NCBI RefSeq assembly: GCF_031877795.1 | Contig: NC_133943.1 | Span: 13,075,001-13,139,000, forward strand | DNA from: Strix aluco | Lineage: Eukaryota > Chordata > Aves > Strigiformes > Strigidae | Direction: 5' to 3' | Length of the DNA: 64,000 nucleotides | Part shown: positions 12,588-26,500 of the stretch, piece by piece | How the letters are laid out: each line of letters begins with the position of its first letter | Position numbering within the stretch: the first letter of the stretch is position 1 | Translations under genes and position numbers: made by a program | The notes under the pieces: model-generated | What the model saw: only the letters and a program-made list of their open reading frames with translations | Database searches by the model: none | Told to the model about the DNA's origin: nothing

Positions 12588-15500
12588 GTATGTGTCCCTG
12601 TCTACTCTGTGTATTTTTGCATTCTTGATAAAAATAATGAATGTTTAATGAAAATAACAAGTTTATTATTTATTTTAAAATATCACATGTATTGAGGGGG
12701 AGTATGTAGGGAAATAAACTACAGAGTTTTCTCTCAGTTAGCCTTTTGGGGAGCCGGGTGGAAGGGGAGAGTTGTTGTGTCCTTATATCCCTACTTTCTT
12801 TGGAAGACACTACAAATTTTTAGCTATTCAAATTAAAGTTCTTCTCCTTTCACTTCCTTCCTCGAAGTGAGGACTAGCTGAGGACATTGTTGCCTTCTTG
12901 GCAGTAGCCTAGGGGTATGCATATACCACTCAGCAGCTGGAGCTGAGTGCTATCATCCCACCTTATCTTCAACAGTGAAGTTAGTCTTGCAAAATCTCTT
13001 CATTTCTCTGCCATGTGCTGAACAACTTTTCATTTGGCTCAAGAAATGTGTGGAGTACAGGTAGGAAATACCTACCTTCACCTAATAGAGGATAACTATG
13101 CTATAACACTGTGTTGTCACATGCCTTAATTCCATCAGCAATTTTGTGTTTGTGCCACTGTCTAACCAGGTTTGGTGTGACTAAAGCTGTAGACACCTTT
13201 CTTTGCTAAAACCTTATGAGCGTTAAGTATGCAAGGGAGAAAATGCTGTACTGCTTTCAGGACACAAACGTTCCCCTGCACATTGACAGCAAAATATGCT
13301 TGGCATGTGGTGACGTTCAGTGCTGCCTGAAATAAGAGCACTCAAAAGACACAGTCTGGCCACAAGACTACAGAGTTCAGTTGTTAACTCAGTGAAATGA
13401 CAATGTGAACATTATGTCCTGATTACTAAGATATCTGCACTTCTGACCACTCTAATTCGTGCTAGATCTTAAACCGTCTTGCTCTTTACAGTATATCACA
13501 TTGTGTTCTCTTACAAATCTTTATTCTTGTCAGTGTCTCATGTTCTGTTTTCTTGTGGACTTTAGGTTGTAGAACCTGTTGTGCTAAGTGTGTTTCAAAA
13601 CAAGGAAAAGTGTATCACCTGTATTTTATGCATATCTGATATGCATGTTTTCTTACTGCTACCTAATCTAATTCTAGGTAGGATCAATTTATGGAGTATT
13701 CAGGCTCAGCCTGTCTTCCTGTCAGAGCTCATCAGCAATACCAGCATAGTCCTTGGCAATTCACTTCCTTTGGTAAAGTCAGGTCACCTTTTAATTGATC
13801 TTACCCGGCTATCTTGTAACTTCTAACTCTGAGAAAACACTATTTGCAGTTAGTTTGCACATCAAGAGAAAGAATCCTGCAAGCTAAAAGCTTGCTCTGT
13901 TATCTTTTAAGTGTGTGCTGGATTGTCAGTTGTTGGGTAATTGTGTTGCCCAGTCAGGGCAAGTGACTGGCAGCTGGTCCACAAAACCGTATTAGAGATG
14001 ATTAACACAAGAGACTTGATTATCCTGTCAATAATAAGGACACATGGTGATCAGTGGAAAAAATTGCAAGATGGTAAATGTTGCTTGTCTAAAAGTTTTG
14101 GGAATGTAGAGTTGGGGTGACTCAGTCAAAATGGAAACTCTAAGGAGTCCTTTTCCTTGCTCCTGTCACAGACAAGTCCGTAAAATTACAAATACCAAGG
14201 TATAGTAACACCTCTGTCACTGTCATTCAGCCTGTGTTTAGCTGTGATTTCTGCATGTCTATCTATTGGCAACTCTAAGGACAGAAGATTAATGTAATTA
14301 GAACTAATCTTGATAATTTGCAAAACATTGTTTGGTCCTTTTAACTGCATTCTGTAAGAAAAGATTGGCTGGATCTTGCCTTTGAGCTCCTGCATTTGTT
14401 GTTTGTCATGATTATTGTCTGTGTTCTACTTGACAGTTGAAGTCAATGGAAGTTTTGCCAAAGCACAATGAGCAGAACTAGATTCTTGTTTATATTCAGA
14501 GAGGGTTGTTTTGTTAGTAGGAATCCGTGAAGAGTTTTGACAGGCAATTTGGGGACGTTGAGCAGACAATTTGGAATATTCAGAGCATTTCAATGAATTT
14601 TGGACTGTTACATGTAGGGGTGGGCATTACAAAGACCTATGCAGGAAGGCTGTGTTGTCTCACAGAATGTTTTTACCCACCTCAAGCAGTTCTCAAGTGT
14701 GCACAGCCCACAGAGTCTGACAGCAAGGCTGAATTCAGGACTTTGTGAATGTACCTCTGTCAGAAAGCTGGAATGAGGTTGGTCAGTTTTTTGCAATTCT
14801 TCCATTGGTCAAGTGACTTCTAAAACCGCAAAAGGTCAGTTTTTATACTGTTGAGATTATCAAGACGCTTGCATTTTTGTCATTTACCAAAGTTCTGTCT
14901 TTGTCCATCTGGTTAATATCAACTCTTAGTGTAGAATCTACTGAGACTGTTACAGTGTTTTCTACAAAGTTATCTTGTGTTATCCGTAGGCCAGGAGTTG
15001 CAATCTGTAATTAAAGTATATAACATTGTATTTTCTAGGCAAATGCTCAATGTCACCACACTTTTTGTTTTGTTTTGTTTTGTTACTGGCTAATTTAAAT
15101 ACTAGAGAGTAAGTTGTGAAGTAATGTGCCTGCCTTAGGGAAGGAAACTTGAACAGCGGTGCTCAGTAGGTACCACAGATTCTTAAATGGTAGTAGAATG
15201 TGTGAAAATAGTGCAGAATGTTTAAACAGACTATTTCACAGGGGTAGTAGCAGTAATGTCTGATCTTGAATTACATATGAAGGACAATGCAGTATCTTTT
15301 ATAACACAAATTCTCTTATTTCTAGAGTTGTCTAAGTGAAAATCGCCCCTCCTACCCCCCAGCAAATAATAAAAAGAAAAATTCAAGCCTTCAACGACTG
15401 CTTCACCATCCTTGTGAGGAAATATGTTGGTGTAACTATGCTGCGTTTCTCTATAGTTGTACTAATCTAATTCCCCATGTGGAGGCTTGTCACAGAATAA

Positions 15501-16826
15501 GGGCCAAGTCCACAGTACCAAGGATAGGCTGATGTAGCTGTATAGCACTTTTTTTTTTTTTTTTTAACAGATGGAGTTCCTTCCTCACTACAGCTCAAAC
15601 CACCGTGCTGAATAGTACATAATCTAGTAGGAAAAGATACCTTGGCCAGCCTGAATTTATTTCTATTCACTGGAATGATTGGTTAGAAGTGTGGTTGTTT
15701 TTCTTTGTGCATCTAGTAGGCATAGTTAGGCTGCAAAAACATTGAGAACTGATTTAAAAATTCATTTTTCCCAGCATACTTTATACTAGTTTGAAAAATA
15801 TAGAAATTAAACTGCAACAGAGATACTTCATTCTGAAAAGGAAGGACATATTAATGACTGCTTTTTTGCAAGATTATAAGATTCCTCTATTTAGACTCTA
15901 CCTAACTAATGGAATAAAAGGAGAGGGAAAACTGTTAAAAAAACAAATGAACTGTACCATGTAATTCTATTTATTATGGGAGAAAGATTGAAAATTATTT
16001 AAAATGGCAACACTGCTTCCAAGCAATCTTCCCTTCATACAAGGTTAATTCTTTGTGGTTTTGAGGTTTGCAGTCTAGATAATTCCTGTCCGAGCACCAC
16101 TGGCATTTAGTATTACTTTCACCCCCTTGTCATTGATTACTATGTCACTCAGATGTTATGTTTACTGAATGTTCCCATCACCAGTTCTTGTACTTCAATC
16201 TAGATATGCCTGGGGGTGGTCAGTTTGTTCTGCTTTGGCATCCATTCGAATGACAAAAATGTTCTGAAATACAACTTGAATTTCATGATGTATCCTGTCA
16301 AGTGACACATTTCTATAGTAAATAAGATATGGTGAATCACACAATGCAATATAAGGATCTGTGTCCCAAAAGAATTAACCAAATGAAATCATGCTCTCTC
16401 TTAAAGATAATGGAGAAGTTGCAGTTAGGATTCTGTGTAAAAGCTAAAGCAGCCAAATATCTTAGCTGTGCAGAGGAAGGAATGGAAGAAGGAAGGAGGA
16501 AATCTCTTATCCTCTTTGAAATAAAGAATCAAAGATGTAAAAATCAGTATTGTTTAAAATTCAATAATTGAAATATAAGTGGTCATCACAAACTATGCTC
16601 CATACCTTTGAGGAAGATGCATTTAGGAGCAACTTCTGATTTGATACATTTTTGTTATAACATGATTGACAGAGTTATTCAGTTGCCTTGTGCTATCAAA
16701 TTAGGGTCTCTTGAAAAAAGACAGAGGCTTTTTTAGCTTAGATGTCTAAACTACTGATGGCTCCAGAAGAAAACCTACCGGTCTAAACTTCAACATTACT
16801 CTGAGTAACTTCTTTTTTTTCCAAAG
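12588..16826. other. No recognised gene
   Basis: Intergenic, or an intron if the candidate exons on each side are real. Contains a (TTTTG)n run at 15062-15082, a T17 run near 15549-15565 and a fragment of an ancient repeat at 14436-14460 (AGTCAATGGAAGTTTTGCC). Confidence 0.65.
15062..15082. repeat. (TTTTG)4 microsatellite
   Basis: Four TTTTG units. Confidence 0.85.
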
Positions 16827-16961
16827 GGTTACCCTCATGCAAAAAGTTGGGAAGTTCTTAAGGTCCTTGAAATGAGTAAAGACAGCAACCATTTGGCATT
16901 GCCACCCTTAGCTGATGAGGTGCTCCAATCACATTCTGCTCCTTTAGGATCTGCATGGTAA
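16827..16961 (+). CDS. Weak candidate terminal exon with stop, unrecognised
   Basis: Behind the acceptor TCTTTTTTTTCCAAAG, 44 codons (starting GYPHAKSWEVLKVLEMSKD and ending QSHSAPLGSAW) run to TAA at 16959-16961, with AATAAA at 17032-17037, 71 nt further on. It joins in phase 0 to the candidate at 12492-12587. No homologue recognised; AATAAA and short open frames are common in AT-rich DNA. Confidence 0.2.
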   Translation, partial: GYPHAKSWEVLKVLEMSKDSNHLALPPLADEVLQSHSAPLGSAW

Positions 16962-17059
16962 ATTTTTCCAAACCTTATTCCAATCCATTACTACTTTTTC
17001 AATAGAAATTTTGGTTTGATTTTTTTTTTTTAATAAAGAAATGTTGATAGCCCACACAC

Positions 17060-20000
17060 AATGGTAGCATCTTATCAAATGTTGAACACAATGGAACTAA
17101 TCAGAAAAACCCCAAACACTTATTTTCACAACCTAAACCTAGAGATTACTCAAGTCTCATTAACTACATAATTATTAGTACATTAATTAGACTTCAGTAT
17201 TGTAGCATTTTGTATTTTTAATAATCCAAGGTTTTTTGTAGTATATTTTATGTTTGTTTGCTTTGTTTTGGCTATTACATTCCTTGTTCTCTGCTCAGGC
17301 AAAATTCCCATCAATTTCAACAGGAGTTTGCCCAGCAAAGAAGTAGGCAGTAAAGCCCTTGGAATTTTGCCCAATGCTTTTCACCTGGCAGTGTCCCTTT
17401 CTGTATATTTTGTAATGGGCCTACCCTGTACGTGCAGGCATAGGACAGACTTTGCAACTGTCTCATGTATGAAATATGGAAGTTTTAAATGCTCGTGTAA
17501 GCCACTATATTAAAAGAAAGTAGTGTTTTATAGTTCAAAACACTGATGTCTATTTTAATACATGGTAACTGGGGAAATTTGATGCTATTTCTCTGTTTTT
17601 TCATCATGGGTTTGTATTATATGTATGAATGAGTTTCTTAAATTTTTGTCTCTGTGGTACAGTGAAATTTTTGTAATTGTAAGGGCTTTTTCTCTATGAC
17701 ATAAATTTAATATAAAAGGATTCATAATACTCATTATGATTTTCCCTCAGAATAAAAACTAAATGGCTGATTGATGCAAGCTTGGACCAGTGATAGACGA
17801 GATAAATACTGCTTCTGCATTCAGATTGGAGGCCAGGAATTCTTTGTCACATCAGTAGAGAGACTGTAGTTACAATTTGACCGTAGTTTTGCTTGTCCTA
17901 CACCAATCAATTTGATTCTAATTTCTGAAGTCACCCAGGGTGAGTCAGATCTGGTCAAGCCAAAATAAGCTCTTGAATCATTCCCAAATGATGGAAAAAA
18001 TGAGTCAATTCAGAGAGCTAAGCAAGTAGAGACAGTCATTATAGGCATAAAGCAACCACAAAGCTTTATATGGTTCAATGGGAGAGAAGGTCCACCTGGT
18101 GAGTCAAGGTTGAATACAACTGGATTTCAGGGCTCTTCTGTTAGCAGAGCTGGTGAACGGCCAGCGAGGTATGAGAGCTATGAATGGGGAGGAAAAATGG
18201 ACCAATACCTGTGTTATGCAATTGATTTTGGATTCATGTAAAGCAATACACCCAGAAGGGAATAGGTTTCAGCTGTGGCTTGGACTTCAACATTCTTTTG
18301 AGGGAAGACTAGGATAATTAACAACATGGAAATAGGCAGTGGACTTAAAACTCTGAAGGCAGGTGATGAGGCTGTGACGCATCCTACGCAGTGAGAACAC
18401 AATTCCTTGCATTCATTAGCATTTTTGTTGCCAACTGTATTGGCCTGGGTACACATATTGCAATTAATAACTGCTTTCTCAGTAGTTCTGGGAAAATCTG
18501 TGCTACTGTCATATACCACAGGGAATAGTTACTATTTTGCACAAACTGCTGTTAGCTGTGGGAAAACTTCTCATACAGAGACCTTGACACAATACAGTAA
18601 CACATCAAAAGTCATGTTTAAATACGCTTTATTTTTTGATAGTAGTGCTTCATGGCTGCTCATTATCATAGGCAAAATACAGTGTATGTGCTGAGTCAAG
18701 AATCAGGAAGAGTTACTATAATATAGAGTTGACTCTCTGAATGTGGTTACAAAATTTGGTGAAAATTCCTTATATAAAGACAGGACCTCAATATAATTTT
18801 AATTTACAGTCAGGTATGTACCAAGACAAAATCGTTTTCCTTTAGGTCTTTTCATTTTTAGCCTATTGCTGCTACCTCATTACTACACTGTTCTTTGCTA
18901 GCGCAGTAAATCTGGAGACCTAATGGTGCACAAGCCCCTTTGAGGACACCACTGACTTTTAAAATATTCATTTCTATGCGGATCAGGGATATCCCAGTCT
19001 GGCTGTAATCAGAGGAAGAAGGAAGGAGACAAATAATCACTGAACACGACTGTTTAGGGAGCAATTTCTGTCAAAAAAACAATCAGCAGCAAAGGTGGAT
19101 ATGAGCTGGCCTTGCACCCCCAAGCACAAGTAAGAGTGATGTGGGTTTGTTTGATAGCCATAATAGTATAACTGCTTCTTTCTATTCCTTCATCCTCTAG
19201 CCAGCTGCTTCTCCTTCACTATGCTGAAATGCCTGTTGTTTCTGCTAACTGCTGAGTAATGTAGGGCTAGTGAAAGGTGCCAGACTGACAGCAGTGGGAT
19301 CTGCACTTCTTTGTTTATAGGCAGAGTGCAGGTATGTCAGGAGCCCTGACAGTGCCCCTTGCTGTACTGGTGAGATACAGCTCTGACCTGCAGGGAGAAA
19401 TCACAAAACAGAGGATACTTCAGGGCAGTTCAGTTCTTGTTATTTTTTTGTTTGTCAAAATGGTGCCAGCTGTGGTGGTGAATTGCATGTTCTGGAACAG
19501 CAGTACAACTCTGCTTCCAGCCAGAGATCAGTTCACAGCCTGAGTTATTCCAAATGGAATAGACCTTTGTGCTATGAAATCAGTTTGCAGCAAGTCTCCA
19601 GCCACTGGGAGTTGAACTGACTACCAAATTTATCTCACCCAGGCTTAATGAACAGTCATCAGGTAGTAATGATCCTACCAATCTTGATTTAAATGTAAGT
19701 TATAGCAGGGGTTGGATTCCATATCCCTAGAGTAATTTCTTGTGCCATCTAAACCTCATCAAAGTGTCTTGGTGAAAATGATTTAAGCTAACATGTTGTA
19801 CCGCATGTTGGCAAGCAGCTAAGGGAACCTGTGTATCAGTTACTGTGGCTCAGTGGTAACACGTTAACTCACAGTAACTTCATTGTGTACCTCAGTCCTC
19901 TGTTTTATTCAGACAGAGGCATAACTCTAGGCATTTTTTTTTTTTCTTAACATCAGGATAACAACAGTATCAAGGGTGTGTCCGTCAGTGCCACCTTCAG

Positions 20001-21844
20001 TGGGGTAAACTCTGAATGTTTTTTTGAGAGATATTTAAACAGTCGTTATAATAGTGAAGAAAAAAACAAACAAAAATAAATTATATAAACTCATATCTGA
20101 CCCTGTGTGAAAAAAATAATACAGAGGCCGCAGCAATTCCAGAGCTGGATCAGCCAAGCAATGTCACATAAAGCTCTCTTTAATTTTTTATTTGGATCAT
20201 GTCTGTATATAGGTCACAATGATTTAAAAGAGAAGACACTGACCAGACAGAAACAAACCTTTCCAAAAAATACCACTGTTGGAGGAGGAGGATTCTTTCT
20301 CAAACAGAAGACTGAACATTAGTAGCGAAAGGGTGTCACTGTTCACTGCTATTTCAGTTAGTTATGTTACCAGAGCAGAGGGGGACCTGCAGTGGTTGTG
20401 TTCTCAGCTTGCCTGTCTCCTGCTTGTAAGCTTATCCAGAGCACAGCAGCAAGAGGCTATGAAGCTGGTTCCAAGCCATTTCTCCTCCTGACTTTTTGTG
20501 CTGTGATGACCCCATATAAATAAATTCTAGCTTGATCATCCTTCCTCATGAATAAAGAGAAGATGTGAAACCTCTCACTGCAGCTCCCCACACTGGTCTA
20601 TATTTCTGCTTTCCTTCAGTTCCTAATTACAGGGTCTGGACAAAAGCCTCTCCTACTGCGTTCACCCTTGTGACCATCACTCAGTGGCCAATAGCCACCC
20701 TAGTGATTCTGTGCTTCTCTGCAAGAATTACTCCTTTAGGCAGGGACCTATATAGTCCATACATCTTTTCTGAGCAAACTCCTTTTCAGCTCTGAGGAGC
20801 CTAAAAAGTGGAAGGAAAGCAGATCTTCTGTCTAGCCCTCTGGTCAGCCTTTGTGCAAGCACAAGAATAGCAGCCTGTAACAATAATCTAATAAGCATTT
20901 CTTCTAGGAGAGGAAGCTGGAGGCAGTGATGCAGCTGTGAAGAGATGGGGCACAGAAGGTCTAAATGCCTTTGGCCAAAGAGCTCTTAGTGACACTTGGG
21001 TTACAAATAATAATGCTGTGTGGCAACAGTGCACATAAAAAAACCCCACAAAACCAAGGTATAAACTGGGCCTAAGAGTACAAATCACTTGTAGAAAAGC
21101 TGTATAGAAATGCAGATTGATGTTTTAGAAATCCACAGTGGAAACCAATAGATTCCCCTTGGCTTTAAAATCAAGATTATGCACCCAGATTTTGTCCATG
21201 CATGTGTGATTAGCAAAATTTAATTATTTTTTTTTTCTGTGCCAGACCCTGGAGATAGCAATAACTTTAAGGCATTGTGCAGCAGTGGAGGTGTATTTTT
21301 GTAGTGAATCATCTTTTCACAAAGATTAGGACTTTTGAGACAAATATGCTCTCAGAGGATGATGTTCCTCTGCAAAAAAACCCATTTTTTAAATTTTGAA
21401 TTAGTGGTCTGTTTGATACTTTTTTAAGGTTTCCAATTTTTTTTTTTTTAATTTTCTACAATATTTTCAAAAGATTGTGTTGATTTTTATCATCTTACCA
21501 AATACTGCTATAAAGCCATTATTTAACTACTACATTTTCTAGTAAGTTAAGAGTTTTGGTAAATTAACTTTGTCAAAGTTCATTTGCATAGTAGTAAACG
21601 GAAAAAAAAGTCAGGTGATTGACACTATTTTGAATCCTTGATAAAGGAATTAACTTTGTAAGTGGTTTAAAACATCTGAAAATTATTTTCCAGGTTTGTG
21701 CCAAGTGTAACTTTTGAGAGAGGTGGGACAAAGAAATGGAATCTGTCTCATGCTTGTATTTTTCTACTATGTTGTGAGTTTCATTTGTGGACAAAAGACA
21801 TTTTTCATTTGACTCAGTGGCCAAGGTAGAAATAATTGATTATA
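17060..21844. other. No recognised gene
   Basis: Unique AT-rich sequence. At 17300-17333 it has an imperfect copy of the palindromic ancient repeat motif also seen at 14436. Several poly-T and poly-A runs of 8-12 bases. No RNA gene seen. Confidence 0.65.
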
Positions 21845-22258
21845 TTGTCATAGACTCCTAATTTATGTTGGAAGAGGCCTCCAGAGGTCATCTAGTCTGA
21901 GCCCCCACTCAAAACATGTCTAGTTAAAGGCATGAGCCTTAAAGTTTAGATGGTCAAGGCCATCTCTAGTGCCAAGGATAAAGATTCCACATCCTCTCTG
22001 GGCTACCTGTTCCAATATTTCACCAGCCTTTTGGTTTAAAAAAAAATCATAATAGCTAATAGAATTTCTCATATTGCCAGTTGTGTCTGTCCTTCCTCCT
22101 CCTATCACCATGCCTCTGAGAAGTGGCTGACTCCATCTTCCCTCTTTCCTGCAGTGAGGTAGTGGTAGAATGCAGTAAGGCCTCCCCTTTGTCTTCATTT
22201 CCCCAAGCTGAAGAGACCCAGTTCTTTCAGCCTCTCCTCACACATAGTACCCTTAAGT
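21845..22258 (-). mobile_element. CR1 LINE 3' end, old and diverged
   Basis: The same block order as the younger copy can still be followed: TCATAGACTCCTAATTTATG, GGTCATCTAGTC, CTCTCTGGGCTACCTGTTCC, a poly-A-like interruption, then CAAGCTGAAGAGACCCAG and CTTTCAGCCTCTCCTCACA. Many substitutions and small indels indicate an old subfamily. Orientation is - strand (3' end at the left). Confidence 0.8.
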
Positions 22259-23553
22259 ATTAGCGTTTCCACAGGTGGCAAGAGGAAAGCTAGGCATAAA
22301 ATGTAGGCAAACCAGAGATTTAATCCTCTAAGTATAGCTTTAGTTGCTGTTAATTATGAAGTGTTTTATTGCTGATTCCAGTATTGCTCAGCAGGAGAGC
22401 TGCTCCCGTTTTGTATTAGCTCTGTTTTTTCCATATGTTAGCCTTCTTTTCTCTTCAGCGGGGTTTTTTCTCCCCTATGCTGTCTGTCAAAATGAAAGTC
22501 ATGAAATAGTTAATATCGGTATGTAATGCATCACAGACTTGCCTGAGCCTAACATTCAAAGGAGATGAATAGAGCAAGATATTGTATTTATTTCTCTTCA
22601 AACAATTGTCTCAGTCTGACTGTTTTACAGGCTGCAGAATACAGCAGGATAGGGGTTTATATCCAACATACCCTTGAAGACTATCCCATAATCACAACGG
22701 ATCACAACAAACTCAACACTTGTAAGAGACAGTGAGAGCTCATTTTCAGAGGTCCTAAGCAGTAGTGGACCCACAGGCATCACTCTCTGACCTTGAGAAA
22801 AGTACTAGCTCAATTCCTCTGGCCTTTGCAACATATTATTTGTAAAGAACATTGACAGCTTCAAGAGAAAAGTGTACTAGAACTGTAAAGAATTAGTAAC
22901 TAATAATCACGAAGGATTGAAGAAATTTACATTTCAATTCTTGAATACAGACACTGCAGTTCAAAACAATACCAGAATGTCCTTATCACACTTCTCTCTG
23001 CATTAGCAAGTTGAGAGGGGTTTTTATGATAAAGCCTGATCTTGCTGTCTTTGCATGCAGGAATCATTATCGTGGCTTATTCTGCATTCTACCAAGTAGC
23101 AAAATGAAGAAACCAAGCACAATGAAAGCAAAAGACAGCCCACCTTGAACCAACACTGTGTTGCAAGGCAGTCCTTAGCAACCTGAAGCCAGAGCCTCTC
23201 TCTGGTAACAGAGAGTAAACTCAAGCAAAGATGATTGTGGCTTGTTTACAGAATCTCATCAGGTGCTTCTAGGAAAAAAAGAGCCTTGAAGGTGGGTGAA
23301 AGACTTGCTGTTAAGCAAGCACAGTGTAGCATTTTCAATCAGTATATTTAATAATCTGTCTATATCTCGAATTTTGTAATTACGACAAATTCCAGTATCG
23401 TGCAGGAAGAGCTTAAGTATTTTATTTTCTTTAAATCTCCTGTCTTTTATGACACAAGCTGCAACTAGCCCTATAAGCCACACATTTTGGCACAGAAGTC
23501 CATTTGTGGCATATTGAACGTTTATTCAGCTAAGAAGCAGAATTAAAGGTTTA

Positions 23554-23567
23554 TCACTAGATGGCAG
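23554..23567 (+). promoter_or_regulatory. CTCF-like motif
   Basis: TCACTAGATGGCAG differs from the CTCF core mainly at its first base. Same orientation as the motif at 31943. Confidence 0.45.
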
Positions 23568-26500
23568 CATGGTTTATGATGCAGATGTGTCTACCTGATT
23601 TTCAGTCTGCTCTGAAAGACCATGCCTACTCTGGAGAAACGTTCACAGAAATTCAGACTGGTTTTAGAACCACCTCAGCATGCTCACCAGGGGAGTCACA
23701 GGGATAATCCTGGAACTAGAATGCATTAACGGTGGATGCAACTGCAAAGTTTAAAAACTTTGTGCAAATTTTGTCAAAGCATTTTCTCTCTGAGGAACCA
23801 GAATATTGGGAAGTTGGCACTCTATCCAGTCACTGAACCAAACATCCACATTTTTAAGCATCCTGAGAATGATAAGTTATCTGTATATGTTACCAAACTG
23901 AGCCATTCAAAAATGCAAGTTTAGGTTAAAAATGAAATTAAAAAAAAAAAAACCAAACTCACAACAGAATTGTCACTGTTTAGTTTTTTTGTTCCCTGCT
24001 GCTTTCCCATCATTTAGGAAGGAAACAGCTGTTGTTTGGTACTATGAAGTAAAGAAGCTTCCAAGTGGAAGTTCAGATTTTGAAGTGTTTTCCAGAAGGA
24101 AGCCTTAAAAGAAATATGGCTTATTCCAGGGTTTAAGACAAAATCACAGCTGTTAACAGCATAGCCTTATTTTTCCAGTTTTACATTAGTGTTTTCTAAT
24201 TAGTAACAGCAAACTTATTGCTGACCAACCCAAGAATAACTAGTTCCCATTGAAGAGGGACACTGCAGGCTAGGTGTAATAAAAGCAGTTAATAGAACAA
24301 GCAGATGCAAATATCAGCTTGTTTTGGAGATGGTGAAGAAATGGCATGTGAGATGTATGTATTTTCTCTGCTACAAAAGTGTGTTTATTTCTCTTGTTAA
24401 ATGTATCTAAGAAAATATAAACAATTTTAGATTGTTGTAAAATATGCAGTGAGATGTTACCGTGAATCATAGACATCAAAGCATAGCCAAGGCCAAAAAA
24501 GTACTTATATGCAATGAAAACTGGCTTTTCTCGGATTTCAGGAAAAGAAACACATCCTTCTCTGCTTCAGATATTTTCAAACTCTTTCTGTTCTTGCACA
24601 ATTAACCTGCATCAGTATTTTCAGTGTGGCACTAGCGTAAGAAAAATTCACTCAGATACTGGTTTCTCATGTCTGCCTTTGAGATTCTATAAGACAAAAT
24701 CCTTGTTGGCTTGGATTACTGGGGTAGCAAATAGCATATCACCATCACTGGTCAGCTGTAGTTCTGTTCTTCAGGTGAGCTGCCGGAGAAGAGAATAGGG
24801 GAAAAACTTGAGAGAGTGAAGGTGATGGGAGGAGACTAGTAAACATGATTTTAAAATATAAGAAAAAGTCAACTGAAAACCAGATGTACCTTCAAAAAAA
24901 ACAGTGTCTAAATGTAATGTTCCCTTTAACAGACATTCAGGAACTGCAGCTGATGGAATCCTTTGGAATAGCAGAATTTAACTGTGCAGGGGGTTTATGT
25001 GTTCCAATAAAGCAGCAGGCTTTACAAGTGCAATAGATGGAGGTTAATACACTTCAGGAAAATTGGTGGAGATGCAGGACAATGTGCAGGAGAACCATTT
25101 ATATCTAAAAGATGGAGTGGTGTCTATTGTTTTAACAGACAGCAGTGAATCAGGATTTCTGGCTATTAATCCCATCTCATATGACCTGGGGCAAATTACA
25201 TAATCTGTATTTAAAATACAGTACTATTGCTTTAATGATGGAGAGCTGGGGAGCAGCAGTCTGGAAAGCAGGATGCATAATAAAGTATGCTGTGTTTATT
25301 CCATGCATACTGAACTCTGAGTAACCCTTGCAGTAGAAGGAGTTCCCCTGGCAGGCCAAGTAGGGAATTTGGCCTTTCTTTAGCTCTGCAGCTTTGTGTA
25401 TTTGCCTCAGTAACCATTGATGATCCAGATACAGATATGTTGACATTACAGAAGTAAAGATGCATGAAAATAAGCAAGATGTGAAATTGCAGTATCTTAA
25501 GAAAAAATTTAAAGTCTTCCATGTTGGGAATAAGAAAACATTGTGTTGGCATTTTCAGTAGAAACAGCCTGTTTCAAAACCAAAAGATGTATTTCAATTT
25601 ATTGGAATGACCTAGAAAGTTTTCTTTTGAAACATACCAAACACATATATGTATTTCTAAATGGGGAATTGTCTTATTGAAGCTGAAAGTTAACCCTTTG
25701 CTCAGCACCCATTGCTAGCCTGCATTTTTCATCATACATATCATGGAGTGAACTCTGCAATATATTAAAGAAAATGCTCCAAGTATCCCAAACTAGAGGG
25801 AAGAGGTGAAGGGAGTAGGACTGCTATCAAGGTACAGTTATTAAAAGGCACTTGTATATAATGCATTAATGGATTTGAAAACAAACATTTAAGATGTTTT
25901 AAAAATGTGCTTGTTTTAAAACAAAGAATAAATATTTGTGGGTTTTTCCAGTATTAACTGTGGTTAAAAAAAACCCTGAAGCAGCATGGTATGTAAAAAT
26001 ATTATTCCAGCAAAAAAATATAAGCTTTTAATATGTAAACTATGTATAAGCTTGCATGTTGAGCAGAGATAATATAATTCAGCATCTACACTGAAAGTTC
26101 AAAATATTTTCTAAAGAGGCAGCTTTAGTTATATATTTGATAAAACTAGGTTGGCTGTGGATGTGGGAGCAATTTAGACTAGACATAGTGCTGAGGTTAT
26201 TTGAGACCCTTACATGTTTCTCCAGATTGCCATCACTCTCGTTCAGCACATTGATTCCTTAAAATAAAGGAAAAACAAGGAAAAGACGGAAACTCTTAAT
26301 GTCTTTGTTCTTCTTTGAAACAGTACTTAAAACAAATGAGTTTTCCTTTAAACAGTATAAGGCAGAAACAGAGACAAGTGGAAAAATCATATGTCCCTGT
26401 GCTTCAAAATATGTAAATTTTTTTAAACGACTCCTTACCAATGTGAAGAAATCTTTTGTGTTAAATATGATACAAAGTTCTGCAAAATCCTGAACGCCTT

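Noticed and set aside
12976..13053. Possible exon (KLVLQNLFISLPCAEQL...) ending at a GTAGGA donor
   Set aside because: Its phases do not join the stronger candidates at 12492 and 16827 without assuming other splice sites.
19843..19900. tRNA-like A-box sequence (GTGGCTCAGTGGTAAC)
   Set aside because: No B box (GGTTCGANTCC-like) at the proper distance and no cloverleaf pairing; not a tRNA, and too short to call a SINE.
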